Source: Jiangella alba (GTDB lineage Bacteria; Actinomycetota; Actinomycetes; Jiangellales; Jiangellaceae). From it: a DNA stretch of 64,000 nucleotides. Each line of letters opens with the position of its first letter. Positions within the stretch are counted from its first letter, which is position 1. Location: the NCBI RefSeq assembly GCF_900106035.1, contig NZ_FNUC01000004.1:2852001-2916000 (forward strand). Reading direction: 5' to 3'. Below, in pieces: positions 23,269-32,517 of the stretch. A program made the position numbers and the translations under genes. The notes under the pieces were generated by a model that had not been told where the DNA came from, did not search any database, and saw only the letters and a program-made list of their open reading frames with translations.

Positions 23269-24719
23269 GCGTTCCCTTCCGATGCGTGCGACCAGGTCTC
23301 CCGCGCGGCGGCGACCCGGTCGAGGTAGGCGGCGAATCCGTCGTCGTAGTGCGCGCGATGAGTGGTGGACGGCTCGATGGTGTGTGCGGGGACCGGCCAG
23401 CCGGGCGTCTCGCCGCGGGCCTCCAGCGCCGACAGCACCGTGCCGTACGCACCGGCCTGCGGCACGTCGACGACGTCCAGCGGGCGGCCGAGCACGTCGG
23501 CGAAGAGCTGCGTCCACGCCGCGCTCTGCGCGCCGCCGCCGCAGACGGCCAGTCGCCCGGTCAGCCCGGCCGCGTCGAAGCAGTGCCGCGCCGCGTACGC
23601 GAGACCCTCGCAGAGGGCGCGGACGAGATCGGCCCGCGACGTCGCGAGGTGCAGGCCGTCGAACCGGCCGCGCGCGGACGCCTCGACGAACGGCGCGCGC
23701 TCGCCCGACGCGGACCAGTACGGCAGCACCGTCACCCCGCGGGCGCCCGGCGGCGACTCGGCCAGCAGCCCGGCCAGCGCCGACACCGGCGCCCCGATCA
23801 GCTGCAGCAGCCAGTCCAGTGACGCGGTGCCGACCATCGCCGGCATCGCCCGGATCCACCGCTCCGGCTGCCACGTCGCCAGCAGCAGCCCGGCACGGTG
23901 CGGGATCGGACCGGGGTCCGCCGTCATGACCTGGCAGGCCAGCGTGGTCCCGACGATCAGCAGGCCGTCGCCGGGCGCGACCGTGCCGCTGCCGCGGGCC
24001 GACGCGAGCAGGTCGTACGGCCCGGCGCTCACCGTCGTCCCGGCGGGCAGCCCGAGCGCGCCCGCCGCACCGTCCGCCAGCCCCGCCGCCGGACCGCCCG
24101 GCCCGACGACCGGCGGCAGCAGCTCGCGCCGGTGCTCCAGCCCGGTGAGCCGCAGGACGTCGTCGGACCAGTCGCGCGTCCGCGGGTCGAGGAACGGGTA
24201 CGACGCGTCGGACAGGTCGACGGCGCGCACGCCGGTGAGCCGCCGGAACACGGTGCCGACGCAGTGCGTGGCGGTGGCGGCGCGGTCGAGGACACCGGGG
24301 TCGTCGCGGTCGAGGGCGGCCAGGATCGCCGCCGACGCGCCGGGGAAGATCATGCCGCCGTTCTGGGCGAGAACGGCGTCGGCGGTGCCGTCGCGGTCCC
24401 ACCGGCGGACGACGTCGGCGGCGCGGCCGTCCAGCCAGGACGCGGCCGGCCGCACCGGGGCGCCGTCGGCGTCGGACAGCCAGCAGCCGTCGCCCTGGCC
24501 GGTGAGCGCGACCAGCTCGGGCCGGCCGGGCAGCTCGTCCGCGACGGCCCGGATCACGCTGGTCACCGAGCTGACGACGGCGTCGGCGTCCTGCTCGACG
24601 CGGCCGCCGTCGCCGTGGGTCAGCTCGGTCGGGACGCTGTGCACGCACAGCTCGGCGCCGTCGTCTCCGTAACCGACGGCCTTGGTCAGCGTGGTGCCGA
24701 TGTCGACGCCGATGTACAT
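23265..24719 (-). CDS. FGGY-family carbohydrate kinase (1)
   Basis: A 484-residue two-domain sugar/polyol kinase. N-terminal phosphate motif GVDIGTTLTKAVGY, ALTGQGDGCWL in domain I, and in domain II VGTTLACQVMT and the adenosine-binding VCGGGAQSAAWTQLFADVLGRPLDVV. It lies 15 bases downstream of the DeoR gene in the same operon. FGGY kinases phosphorylate pentuloses, polyols or glycerol; the sequence does not settle which. Confidence 0.87.
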   Translation of the reverse strand: MYIGVDIGTTLTKAVGYGDDGAELCVHSVPTELTHGDGGRVEQDADAVVSSVTSVIRAVADELPGRPELVALTGQGDGCWLSDADGAPVRPAASWLDGRAADVVRRWDRDGTADAVLAQNGGMIFPGASAAILAALDRDDPGVLDRAATATHCVGTVFRRLTGVRAVDLSDASYPFLDPRTRDWSDDVLRLTGLEHRRELLPPVVGPGGPAAGLADGAAGALGLPAGTTVSAGPYDLLASARGSGTVAPGDGLLIVGTTLACQVMTADPGPIPHRAGLLLATWQPERWIRAMPAMVGTASLDWLLQLIGAPVSALAGLLAESPPGARGVTVLPYWSASGERAPFVEASARGRFDGLHLATSRADLVRALCEGLAYAARHCFDAAGLTGRLAVCGGGAQSAAWTQLFADVLGRPLDVVDVPQAGAYGTVLSALEARGETPGWPVPAHTIEPSTTHRAHYDDGFAAYLDRVAAARETWSHASEGNA

Positions 24720-24734
24720 GCCGCCTCCTCGCGG

Positions 24735-25517
24735 TCAGGGGGTGTCGAGTGGTGCGACGTGGACGTTCACGCGGCGGTCGCGCAGCGCCCGGACGACGTC
24801 CGCGGGCGTGCCGCCGTCGACCACGACGTCGTCGAAGTCGGTGAGCGGCGCCAGTTGGTGCAGCGCGGTGCCGCCGAGTTTGGTGTGGTCCATGAGCAGC
24901 ACCTTGCGGGTCGCCGAGCGCATCATGGCCCGCTTGACCAGCACGATCTCCTGCTCCTGGTGGTAGGTCAGCCCGCCCGACGCCGCCGACGTCGAGGTCA
25001 GCAGCACGTCGGCGCGCAGCGACTCGATCGCCTCGATGCACGGCACGCCCAGGAACGAGTCGTGCGTCGGGTAGTACTCGCCGCCCAGCGAGATCAGCCG
25101 GACCCGGTCGGCGCGGCTCATGGCGTTGATGACCTGCAGGAAGTTCGTGATGACGGTGAGCGGTGCGGCGTCGGTGAGCAGTTCCGCGACCCCGAGCGTC
25201 GTCGTCGAGTCGTCCAGCATGACCGCCATGCCCGGCTCGATCAGTGTGCGCGCGAACCGGGCGATCGCCGCCTTCTCGGCGCGCGCGGTGCGCAACCGGT
25301 AGGCGACGTTGCTCTCGAACACGCTGGACGGCTGGGCGCTGACGCCGCCGTGGAACTTGCGGACGACGCCTTGGCGCTCGAGCTCGTCGAGGTCGCGGTG
25401 GACGGTCATGAGGCTGACGCTGAAGGTCTCGGCCAGCTGGCTCGCGGTGACGGAGCCCTCGCGCAGCACGTGGTCGGCGATGCGGTCCTGGCGGACGCTG
25501 CGGCTGGTCTGCGTCAT
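24735..25517 (-). CDS. DeoR/GlpR-family regulator (1)
   Basis: A 260-residue repressor: N-terminal DeoR HTH (QDRIADHVLREGSVTASQLAETFSVSLMTVHRDLDELERQGVVRKFHGG) and C-terminal phosphosugar sensor domain (GMAVMLDDSTTTL, LLMDHTKLGGTALHQLAPL). It shares RKFHGGVSAQPS-VFES and YHQE-EIV-VKRAMM blocks with the second DeoR protein at 27838, so the two are paralogues. The start overlaps the phosphatase stop by four bases. Confidence 0.9.
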   Translation of the reverse strand: MTQTSRSVRQDRIADHVLREGSVTASQLAETFSVSLMTVHRDLDELERQGVVRKFHGGVSAQPSSVFESNVAYRLRTARAEKAAIARFARTLIEPGMAVMLDDSTTTLGVAELLTDAAPLTVITNFLQVINAMSRADRVRLISLGGEYYPTHDSFLGVPCIEAIESLRADVLLTSTSAASGGLTYHQEQEIVLVKRAMMRSATRKVLLMDHTKLGGTALHQLAPLTDFDDVVVDGGTPADVVRALRDRRVNVHVAPLDTP

Positions 25518-26125
25518 CGTCGCGGCGCTTGGTTGTAGTGGTCGAGCATGACGGCCGCGCCGGTGAAGCTGAGCTGCGTCGTCGCCGTCGGGTCCGGGCC
25601 GCGCAGGACGGTGCGGTAAGCGCGCAGCGGGATGCCGGTGAGCCGGCAGACGACCAGCCGCATCAGCGTGTTGTGGCAGACGATGAGGACGTGCTGGTCC
25701 GGGTGGCGGGCGGCGATCTCGCGCAGCGCCTGCTCCGCGCGGTCCGCGGCGGCCTCCGGGTGCTCGCCGCCGGGCAGGTGGTGGGTGACCGGGTCGCGGA
25801 CGAACGCGGCGGCGGCCTCGGGGTCGTCGGCGCGCACCTCGGCGAGCGTGCGGCCCTCGGCGTGGCCGAAGTCCAGCTCGCGCAGCCGCGGGTCGACCTC
25901 GACCTCCAGCCCGGTGACGTCGGCGACGGCGGCCGCGGTCTGGCGGGAGCGGAGCAGGTCGGACGCGTAGAGGGCGGCGGGCGCGTGCTCCTTCGCGTGG
26001 GCGGCGAGCACCTCGGCCTGCGCCCGGCCGACGTCGTCGATGCCGATGTCGCTGGAGCCGGTGTACCGGTTGCCCTCGTGCCAGGGTGTGCGGCCGTGCC
26101 GGGCCAGCGTGATGGTGGTCGTCAT
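25514..26125 (-). CDS. histidine phosphatase family protein (phosphoglycerate mutase-like)
   Basis: A 203-residue branch-1 histidine phosphatase. The catalytic RHG is in TLARHGRTPWHEGNRYTGSSD, the acid in LRELDFGHAEG, and the second His in VLIVCHNTLMRLVVCRLTGIPL. It lies between a kinase and a regulator of a sugar operon, so it probably removes phosphate from a pathway intermediate. It overlaps both neighbours by four bases. Confidence 0.88.
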   Translation of the reverse strand: MTTTITLARHGRTPWHEGNRYTGSSDIGIDDVGRAQAEVLAAHAKEHAPAALYASDLLRSRQTAAAVADVTGLEVEVDPRLRELDFGHAEGRTLAEVRADDPEAAAAFVRDPVTHHLPGGEHPEAAADRAEQALREIAARHPDQHVLIVCHNTLMRLVVCRLTGIPLRAYRTVLRGPDPTATTQLSFTGAAVMLDHYNQAPRR

Positions 26126-27723
26126 GGGGCGTACCTGCCGCTCAGCCGCTGCGCGGCGGTCGATGTGGTGGCCTGAGGGTCGCCGGGGCCGTCGCCGTGG
26201 CCGTCGTCGTCGACGGGGCGGGCGGCGTCGAGGTGACCGCGCCGGGTGAGCTCGGCGACCAGGCGGTCGTAGCCCTCGGTGAGCCGTTCGTGCGCGACGG
26301 CGCGGGGCTCGACGACCGCGCGGCGCCCGACCATCACGGCGGCGCGGTCGGTGACCGTCGCCTTCGCGTCGGCGTGGTGACCGGAGGCGGAGGCGAGCAC
26401 AGCCATGCCGTACGCCGGCTCCGGCGTGCGCGGGATGACCAGCGGACGTCCGAGCACGTCGGCGCGCAACTGGTTCCAGTAGTCGCTGCGCGTACCACCA
26501 CCGGTGATACGGATATCACCGTCGGTGGGAGCCCCGAGCGCGGCGAGCCGCTCGAAGCAGAGCCGCTCGACGTAGGCGACGCCCTGGACGACGGCGGCGT
26601 AGCGCTCGGCCCGGGACGACGTGGCGCCGAGCTCGAAGCGGGTCGCGTCGGGGCGGACGAACGGGAACCGCTCGCCGCGCGCCGTCAGCGGGTAGATGAC
26701 GGCACCGGCCGGCTCGAAGCGGCGGCCGGCCTCGGCGGCGAGCGCGTCGAGGTCGTCGTCGGCGAACTCGCCCGCGACGGCGCCCGCCCCGACGTTGGAC
26801 GCGCCGCCGGGCAGCCAACCGCCGTCGGGGTGGCGGTGGCTGTAGACGGCGCCCGCGGGATCGTCGATGAGCGTGGCCGAGACGCCCTTGAGCACCAGCG
26901 TCGTGCCGAGGACGGAGTTCCAGGAGCCGACGGTCAGGGCGCCGGCCGCGATCTGTGCCGCGCACCCGTCCGTCATGCCCGCGACGACCGGGGTGCCGGC
27001 CGGGATGCCGGTGTGCTCGGCAGCCGCCGCCGTGACGGTGCCCAGCGTGCTGCCCGGCGGCACGACGGCCGGCAGTGTCGCCGGGTCGACGTCGGCGGCC
27101 GCGAGGAGCGCCGCGTCCCACCGTCCGGCCACGACGTCGTAGCCGGATTTCAGCGCGTGGCTGCTGTCGGTGTCGACCCGGTGCCCGACCAGCGCCGCCG
27201 CGATGACGTCGGCGCTGTGCAGGACGTGGCGGCCGGACAGCCCGGTGGTCGTATGGTGCCGGAACAGCCAGTCGATCTTCGGCAGCGCCCACGACAGCTG
27301 CACGGCGGCACGGGTGACGCCCAGGCGTGCGTTCAGGCGCGCCAGCTCGTCGACCGCGCGAGCGTCGTCGTACATGAGGGCGGGGGTGAGGGGTGCGCCG
27401 TTGTCGTCGCCGAGGAGGACGGTGCCCGAGGTGCTGCAGATGGCGACCGCGCCGACGACGACCGCGCCGCCCGTACCGGCCACGCCCGGCCGTTGCGCCG
27501 GCGGCAACGCGCCGAACGCCTGCCGCGACGCCTCGCCGACGGCCTCCCACCACTGGTGCGGGTCCTGCTCGTGCCGCCGGTCGCCGTCGCTGCGCCGGTG
27601 GCTGGTGAGCCGGGCCGACCCGAGCGCGAGCACCCGCCCGGCGTCGTCCGCGAGGAGGACGCGCACGCTCTGGGTCCCGAGGTCGATGCCCACCCGGATG
27701 ACGTCAGCCGGCCTCGGATCCAT
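26122..27723 (-). CDS. FGGY-family carbohydrate kinase (2), xylulokinase-like
   Basis: A 533-residue FGGY kinase, first gene of the operon. GIDLGTQSVRVLLADDAGRVLALGS opens domain I; GTTLVLKGVSATL and ITGGGTRSDYWNQLRADVLGRPLVIPRTPEPAYGMAVLAS close domain II. A longer C-terminal tail (about 50 residues, acidic) is unusual. ATG at 27723 is chosen with GGGG six bases upstream. Operators of GTTA half-sites lie just upstream, between it and the divergent DeoR gene. Confidence 0.87.
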   Translation of the reverse strand: MDPRPADVIRVGIDLGTQSVRVLLADDAGRVLALGSARLTSHRRSDGDRRHEQDPHQWWEAVGEASRQAFGALPPAQRPGVAGTGGAVVVGAVAICSTSGTVLLGDDNGAPLTPALMYDDARAVDELARLNARLGVTRAAVQLSWALPKIDWLFRHHTTTGLSGRHVLHSADVIAAALVGHRVDTDSSHALKSGYDVVAGRWDAALLAAADVDPATLPAVVPPGSTLGTVTAAAAEHTGIPAGTPVVAGMTDGCAAQIAAGALTVGSWNSVLGTTLVLKGVSATLIDDPAGAVYSHRHPDGGWLPGGASNVGAGAVAGEFADDDLDALAAEAGRRFEPAGAVIYPLTARGERFPFVRPDATRFELGATSSRAERYAAVVQGVAYVERLCFERLAALGAPTDGDIRITGGGTRSDYWNQLRADVLGRPLVIPRTPEPAYGMAVLASASGHHADAKATVTDRAAVMVGRRAVVEPRAVAHERLTEGYDRLVAELTRRGHLDAARPVDDDGHGDGPGDPQATTSTAAQRLSGRYAP

Positions 27724-27765
27724 ATGCACCCCGTCGCCTCGATGTCTGCGCGTGTCAGCCAGCAC

Positions 27766-27804
27766 GTTATCGCATAGATAACACGTCTGGATGTTAAAGA
27801 TAAC
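27766..27804. promoter_or_regulatory. operators between the FGGY operon and the divergent deoR gene
   Basis: GTTATC-N5-GATAAC (27766-27782) and GTTA-AAGA-TAAC (27793-27804) are inverted repeats with a common GTTA/TAAC half-site in an AT-rich patch. They are well placed for a DeoR protein to control both directions. Confidence 0.65.
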
Positions 27805-27837
27805 CCATCTGGCGGTGGAACGAAGTGGTGCGCGCCA

Positions 27838-28677
27838 ATGACCGGACACTGCGCCAGACTGTTCCGCATGAAGCCGCCCACCCGTCCCGCCGACGCGCCG
27901 TCGCGGCGCACGCTCGCCCGTGAGGCGCGGCAGCAGGCGATCGTGTCGCACGTGGTCGCTCACGGCGTCGCCTCGGTCTCGGAGCTGACCGAGCTGACCG
28001 GGGCCAGCGTCATGACGGTCCACCGCGACCTCGACGAGCTGGCCCGCCGCGGCGTCGTGCGGAAGTTCCACGGCGGCGTCTCCGCGCAGCCGTCGACGGT
28101 GTTCGAGAGCAGCTCCGAGTACCGGCTCCGGGTGCAGGTCAAGGAGAAGGAGGCGCTGGCGTCGGCGGCGCTGGGCATGATCGAGCCGGGCATGTCGATC
28201 ATGCTCGACACCTCCACCACCAACCTCTTCGTCGCCCGCAGCCTCGGCGACCTGCGGCTCGGCCCGCTGACGGTCGTGACGAACTACCTGCCGATCATGC
28301 AGGTGCTGAAGACGACGCCGGACATCCACCTGATCGGCGTCGGCGGCGACTACAACGCCACCCACGACGCGTTCCTGGGGCTCAGCGCCATCGAGGCGAT
28401 CGGCGCTCTCACCACCGACATCGTCTTCCTCAGCACGTCTGCCATGACGATGTCGACCACCTATCACCAGGAACCTGAGATCGTTACCGTCAAGCGCGCG
28501 ATGATGGCGGCCGGCCGGCGGCGCATCCTGTTGATGGATCCCACGAAGCTCAACCGCACCGCGCTGCACCGACTGGCTCCGACGTCGGAGTTCAACGCCG
28601 TGGTCGTGAACTCCGCGGTGGGTGAACGCGCGCTGGCTGAACTGCGCGATCACACCATCGTGGTGGCGGTCTCCTGA
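27838..28677 (+). CDS. DeoR/GlpR-family regulator (2)
   Basis: A 279-residue repressor, paralogue of the one at 24735. HTH: QQAIVSHVVAHGVASVSELTELTGASVMTVHRDLDELARRGVVRKFHGG; sensor domain with GMSIMLDTSTTNLFVARSL and LLMDPTKLNRTALHRLAP. Start ATG 27838 is used; ATG 27868 would also give an intact HTH, and neither has a strong ribosome-binding site. It is divergent from the FGGY operon and upstream of the ABC-transporter operon, whose promoter carries similar GTTAA repeats. Confidence 0.88.
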   Translation: MTGHCARLFRMKPPTRPADAPSRRTLAREARQQAIVSHVVAHGVASVSELTELTGASVMTVHRDLDELARRGVVRKFHGGVSAQPSTVFESSSEYRLRVQVKEKEALASAALGMIEPGMSIMLDTSTTNLFVARSLGDLRLGPLTVVTNYLPIMQVLKTTPDIHLIGVGGDYNATHDAFLGLSAIEAIGALTTDIVFLSTSAMTMSTTYHQEPEIVTVKRAMMAAGRRRILLMDPTKLNRTALHRLAPTSEFNAVVVNSAVGERALAELRDHTIVVAVS

Positions 28678-28812
28678 GCGTTCGCGGCGCGTGCTGCCAC
28701 AGCCACGCTCACGCCACAGCTGTCCCGCGGGCCACGGCGGCGCCCGGTGCCGCACTCGCACGCGGTGTCGCTGCCGTACGCGGCGCAGCGCCCGTGAGCG
28801 CCACAGTGGCCG

Positions 28813-28974
28813 GTGTCGCGCCTGGATGCGGCGGGGCAGTCGCGCGCCGCGTCGAGGTTGGGTGCCGTGTCGCGCCTGGATGCGGCGGGGCAGTCGCACG
28901 CCGCGTCGAGGTTGGGTACCGTGTCGCGCCTGGGCGCGGCGGGGCAGTCGCGCGCCGCGCCGTAGCTGGCCGCC
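28813..28974. repeat. three 54-bp tandem repeats plus a decayed fourth
   Basis: Units start at 28813, 28867 and 28921 with GTGTCGCGCCTGG and contain CGGCGGGGCAGTCGC; a diverged fourth begins at 28975 (GTGTGGCACC). The first two units differ at only a few positions. Confidence 0.85.
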
Positions 28975-29181
28975 GTGTGGCACCTCGCGGCGCCGCCGCA
29001 GCCGCGCTGGCCGGGGCCGGTATCGGCGATGACCCGCGGCTCGCCGCCGCACTCAGCGCGATGGCCGCAGCCGCTGGCGCAACCCCGCCGACCCGGCCGG
29101 ATGAGGCCCGAAGCGACCGTGATCCGGCCTGGTCGCGGGCCGGTCGCCGGGTGGCTGCTTGCCGTTCATCTCTTCGTGGAA

Positions 29182-29211
29182 GTTAAGTCTATCGTTCTTT
29201 GTGTTAAGTCT
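29182..29211 (+). promoter_or_regulatory. direct-repeat operator/promoter of the ABC-transporter operon
   Basis: GTTAAGTCT occurs at 29182-29190 and 29203-29211, 21 bases apart (two helical turns), in an AT-rich block 63 bases before the GTG of the first permease. It shares GTTAA with the DeoR operators at 27766-27804. Confidence 0.55.
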
Positions 29212-29273
29212 GTTACGGTCCCTCTCACACCACATCCATCGGCCGACTGCGACCGTCACGTCGGGAGGCGTTC

Positions 29274-30254
29274 GTGACCACCACCACCGCCGATCGGCAG
29301 AGCCAGGCCGACGGCGCGAGCACGGGCGGCGGCGCCGTTCCGACGGCGCGCGGCCGCCGCCGGGAGCGGCACCACTGGCGCCGTCGCCGCAAGGAGTACG
29401 CGCTCTTCCTGCTGATGATCTCGCCGAACCTGCTGATCATCGGCACCTTCGACTACTGGCCCGTCATCTACAACGCGTGGCTGAGCCTGACCCGCTGGAA
29501 CATGCTGTCCGGCACGCCGCGGTACGTGGGCCTGCAGAACTACGAGAACCTGTTCAGCAGCTCCAGCTTCCACGGGATCCTGTGGAACACCCTGACGTTC
29601 AGCGCGGCGATCGTGATCGGCAGCGTCATCCTCGGCCTCGCCGTCGCGCTGCTGTTCGACCAGAAGCTGCGCGGCCGGGGCATCGTCCGGACCGCCGCGT
29701 TCGCTCCGCACATCGTCAGCGGCGCCGCCGTCGCGACGCTGTGGCTGTTCATCTTCGACCCGGCCTACGGGCTGACGCGGGTGGTGCTCGACCCGTTCGG
29801 GGTGGCGTCGCCGAGATGGGTGAACGACGCGGACTGGGCGATGATCGCGCTGATCATCGCGTACCTGTGGAAGGGCCTCGGGTTCGTCGCGATCGTGTAC
29901 CTCGCCGGGCTGCAGAACCTCCCAGAAGAACTGTACGAGGCGGCCAAGCTCGACGGCGCCGGCACGTGGACGACGTTCCGGCGGATCACGCTGCCGCTGT
30001 TGTCGCCGGTGACGTTCTTCGTGCTGGTCACGTCGATCATCGGCACGTTCCAGGCGTACGACATGATCGCCGTCCTCACCGGTGGAGGACCGGGCGACGC
30101 CACGACCACCTTGTCGTGGTACGTCTACCAGCAGGGCTTCCGCGCCTCTGACGCCGGCACCGCCGCCGCGGCCGCCATGCTGCTGTTCTTCATCCTCCTC
30201 ATCGTCACGGGCCTGCAGACCAGGTTCGTCCAGCGCAAGGTGCACTACACATGA
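29274..30254 (+). CDS. carbohydrate ABC transporter permease (UgpA/MalF type)
   Basis: A 326-residue inner-membrane permease with about six transmembrane segments after a basic cytoplasmic N-terminus. The EAA loop is LPEELYEAAKLDGAGTWTTFRRITLPLLSP near residue 225. It starts GTG after GGGAGG and overlaps the next permease by four bases. With the partner permease and the binding protein it forms a CUT1-type importer; no ATPase gene is in the operon. Confidence 0.9.
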   Translation: MTTTTADRQSQADGASTGGGAVPTARGRRRERHHWRRRRKEYALFLLMISPNLLIIGTFDYWPVIYNAWLSLTRWNMLSGTPRYVGLQNYENLFSSSSFHGILWNTLTFSAAIVIGSVILGLAVALLFDQKLRGRGIVRTAAFAPHIVSGAAVATLWLFIFDPAYGLTRVVLDPFGVASPRWVNDADWAMIALIIAYLWKGLGFVAIVYLAGLQNLPEELYEAAKLDGAGTWTTFRRITLPLLSPVTFFVLVTSIIGTFQAYDMIAVLTGGGPGDATTTLSWYVYQQGFRASDAGTAAAAAMLLFFILLIVTGLQTRFVQRKVHYT

Positions 30255-31075
30255 CCGCCGCACGGTTGCGACGGGTGCTGCTGTACGCCGGCCTGGTGGC
30301 CGTCGGGCTGCTGTTCATCGGCCCGATGTACTGGCTGTTCTCGTCGGCTCTCAAAGAATCTGGCGACATCTACCAGTTCCCGCCCCGCTGGCTGCCCGGC
30401 TGGCACTTCGAGAACTTCGCCGAGGCGTGGCGGGCCGCCCCGTTCGGCGACTTCTTCGTCAACTCCGTCATCGTCACCGCGGGCGGCGCCACCATCAAGC
30501 TGGTCAACGCGACGCTCACGGCGTACGCGTTCGTGTTCCTGCGGTTCCCCTACAAGAACGTGATCTTCCTGGTGATGCTCGGCGCGCTGATGGTGCCGAA
30601 CAACGTCACGTTGATCGTCAACTACATCACCGTGTCGAACCTCGGCTGGATCAACACCTACCTGGGGCTGATCGTGCCCAGCGCCGGCTCGGTGTTCGGC
30701 ATGTTCCTGCTGCGCCAGTACATGCTCACGCTGCCCGGCGACATCGTCGAGGCGGCGCGGGTGGACGGCGCGGGGCACCTGCGCATCATGTGGCAGGTCG
30801 TGCTGCCGATGTGCAAGCCGATGCTGGTCACGGTCGGCATCATCGCCGTCGTCGACATGTGGAACGACTTCATCTGGCCGCTGATCGTCACCAACACCGT
30901 CGAGATGCGGACGCTGCCCATCGGACTGCTCTACCTGCGCTCCAACGAGGGCTACGCGAACTGGGGCGCGATCATGGCCGGCACGGTGATGGTCGCACTC
31001 CCGATGCTCATCCTCTTCCTCCTCGCCCAGCGGCAGATCACCCGCGGGCTGACCGGCGGGGCCGTCAAGGGCTGA
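30251..31075 (+). CDS. carbohydrate ABC transporter permease (UgpE/MalG type)
   Basis: A 274-residue permease: N-terminal segment LLYAGLVAVGLLFIGPMYWLFSSALK, EAA loop LPGDIVEAARVDGAGHLRIMWQVVLPMCKP near residue 170 and the C-terminal ...LLAQRQITRGLTGGAVKG typical of MalG/UgpE. Heterodimer partner of the preceding permease. Confidence 0.92.
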   Translation: MTAARLRRVLLYAGLVAVGLLFIGPMYWLFSSALKESGDIYQFPPRWLPGWHFENFAEAWRAAPFGDFFVNSVIVTAGGATIKLVNATLTAYAFVFLRFPYKNVIFLVMLGALMVPNNVTLIVNYITVSNLGWINTYLGLIVPSAGSVFGMFLLRQYMLTLPGDIVEAARVDGAGHLRIMWQVVLPMCKPMLVTVGIIAVVDMWNDFIWPLIVTNTVEMRTLPIGLLYLRSNEGYANWGAIMAGTVMVALPMLILFLLAQRQITRGLTGGAVKG

Positions 31076-31110
31076 CCCCCGCCTGCTCGTCACGAAAGGA
31101 CGCACCCCCC

Positions 31111-32517
31111 ATGCGACACCGCACCGTACTGCGACCCTCCCAGCCGAGCCGACGCGACTTCCTCGCCATGGCGGCGGCCGCCGGCGTCGCCGTCCCGCTG
31201 CTCGGCTGCGCGGGCGGCGTCACCGACGACGGCGGCAGCGACGACGGCACCGGCGACCCCGGCGGCAATCTCGACCAGGTCGACATCAGCCCGCCGTCGC
31301 AGTACGCCGGCCGCGTCAACGTCGCCATGTGGAGCGCGATGAGCGGCGTCAACGGCGAGGCGCTGGCCGCGCTGGTGGAGAGCTTCAACCAGTCGCAGGA
31401 GGACATCTACGCCGAGGTCCAGTTCCAGGGCGCGTACCCGGAGTCGGCGTCGAAACTCACCGCCGCGCTGCGGGCCGGCGCCGTCCCTGACGTCATGATG
31501 CTCGCCGACACGTTCTGGGGCCGCTTCCTCATCAATGACGCGCTGGAGCCGCTGAACGGCTACTTCGGCGACGACTTCGGCCGCGACGACTACGTCGAGG
31601 CCCTCTACGACGAGGGGCTGGTCGGCGACGAGCTGTACTGGCTGTCGTTCGGTCGCAGCACGCCGCTGTTCTACTACAACAAGACGGTGTTCCAGCAGCT
31701 CGGCCTGCCCGACCGCGGTCCCGAGACGTGGACGGAGCTACGCGAGTGGTCGGCGGAGATCTCGCAGCTCAGCGTCAACGGCCAGCCGCTGAAGGCGCAC
31801 GCGTTCACCGGTGACGACGACTGGCAGTTCATGGCCGCGACCTGGCAGTTCGGCGGCAAGCTGTCCGAGGGCCTGGACGTCACCATCGACTCCGGCGGCG
31901 CCGTCGACGCGGCCCGCTGGCACCAGGAGTACATCTTCCAGGACAACTACGGCTACCTCGCGCAGGCGGCCGGCACCGACTTCGGCACCGGCGTCGTCGC
32001 CACCGCGATCACGTCGACCGGCGGGCTGCGCGGCATCTACGAGGCGTCCGCCAGCGCCGGGTTCGAGGTCGGCACCGCGTTCCTGCCGAAGGAGGTGGAC
32101 AGCGGCGTGCCGACCGGCGGCATGGGGTTCTCGCTGCTCAAGGGTGCCGCGAAGGAGCGGAAGGACGCCGCGTTCGAGCTGCTGAAGTTCCTCGGCCAGC
32201 CCGAGAACGCCGCCGAGTGGACGCTCGCGACCGGCTACCTGCCGATCGTCAAGGCCTCGATGGACGTCCCCGATCTCGCGGACACCCTGGCCAGCGACCC
32301 GAACTTCAACGTCGCCGTCGAGCAGCTGCCCGAGGCGAAGGGCAGCGACGCGATCCGGTCCTACCTGCCCAACGGCACCGACCTCATCATCAGCGGCCTG
32401 CAGCGCATCTACAGCGACGGCAGCGAGGACCCGCAGGACGTGTTCGACGAGGTCGCCGAGCAGCTGCGGCAGGGCGTCGAGGACATCCGGCCCGCCTACG
32501 AGGAGTACTTCGGCTGA
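31111..32517 (+). CDS. Tat-type lipoprotein solute-binding protein (family 1, UgpB-like)
   Basis: A 468-residue extracellular binding protein. The N-terminus has a twin-arginine motif (SRRDFLAMAAAAGVAVPLLGC) ending in a lipobox Cys near residue 34, so it is exported folded and lipid-anchored. The family-1 hallmarks are VNVAMWSAMSGVNGEALAALVESFNQSQ, AGAVPDVMMLADTFW, LYWLSFGRSTPLFYYNK and a GGMGFSLLKGAAKERKDAAFELLKFLGQPENAAEW segment. The adjacent glycerophosphodiesterase suggests a glycerophosphodiester-type or teichoic-acid-derived ligand. Confidence 0.9.
   Translation: MRHRTVLRPSQPSRRDFLAMAAAAGVAVPLLGCAGGVTDDGGSDDGTGDPGGNLDQVDISPPSQYAGRVNVAMWSAMSGVNGEALAALVESFNQSQEDIYAEVQFQGAYPESASKLTAALRAGAVPDVMMLADTFWGRFLINDALEPLNGYFGDDFGRDDYVEALYDEGLVGDELYWLSFGRSTPLFYYNKTVFQQLGLPDRGPETWTELREWSAEISQLSVNGQPLKAHAFTGDDDWQFMAATWQFGGKLSEGLDVTIDSGGAVDAARWHQEYIFQDNYGYLAQAAGTDFGTGVVATAITSTGGLRGIYEASASAGFEVGTAFLPKEVDSGVPTGGMGFSLLKGAAKERKDAAFELLKFLGQPENAAEWTLATGYLPIVKASMDVPDLADTLASDPNFNVAVEQLPEAKGSDAIRSYLPNGTDLIISGLQRIYSDGSEDPQDVFDEVAEQLRQGVEDIRPAYEEYFG

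Larger units (their letters stand above)
28678..29273. other. intergenic region with tandem repeats and the ABC-operon promoter
   Basis: About 600 bases without a supported gene. The left part is very GC-rich and holds the 54-bp repeats; the last 100 bases turn AT-rich (29160-29225) and carry the promoter of the transporter operon. A plus-strand frame at 28794-29186 is open, but it is merely the repeat translated as an 18-residue motif. Confidence 0.7.

Noticed and set aside
28794-29186. repeat-protein gene
   Set aside because: It only translates the 54-bp repeats; no start signal, and its residues are those expected from base composition.
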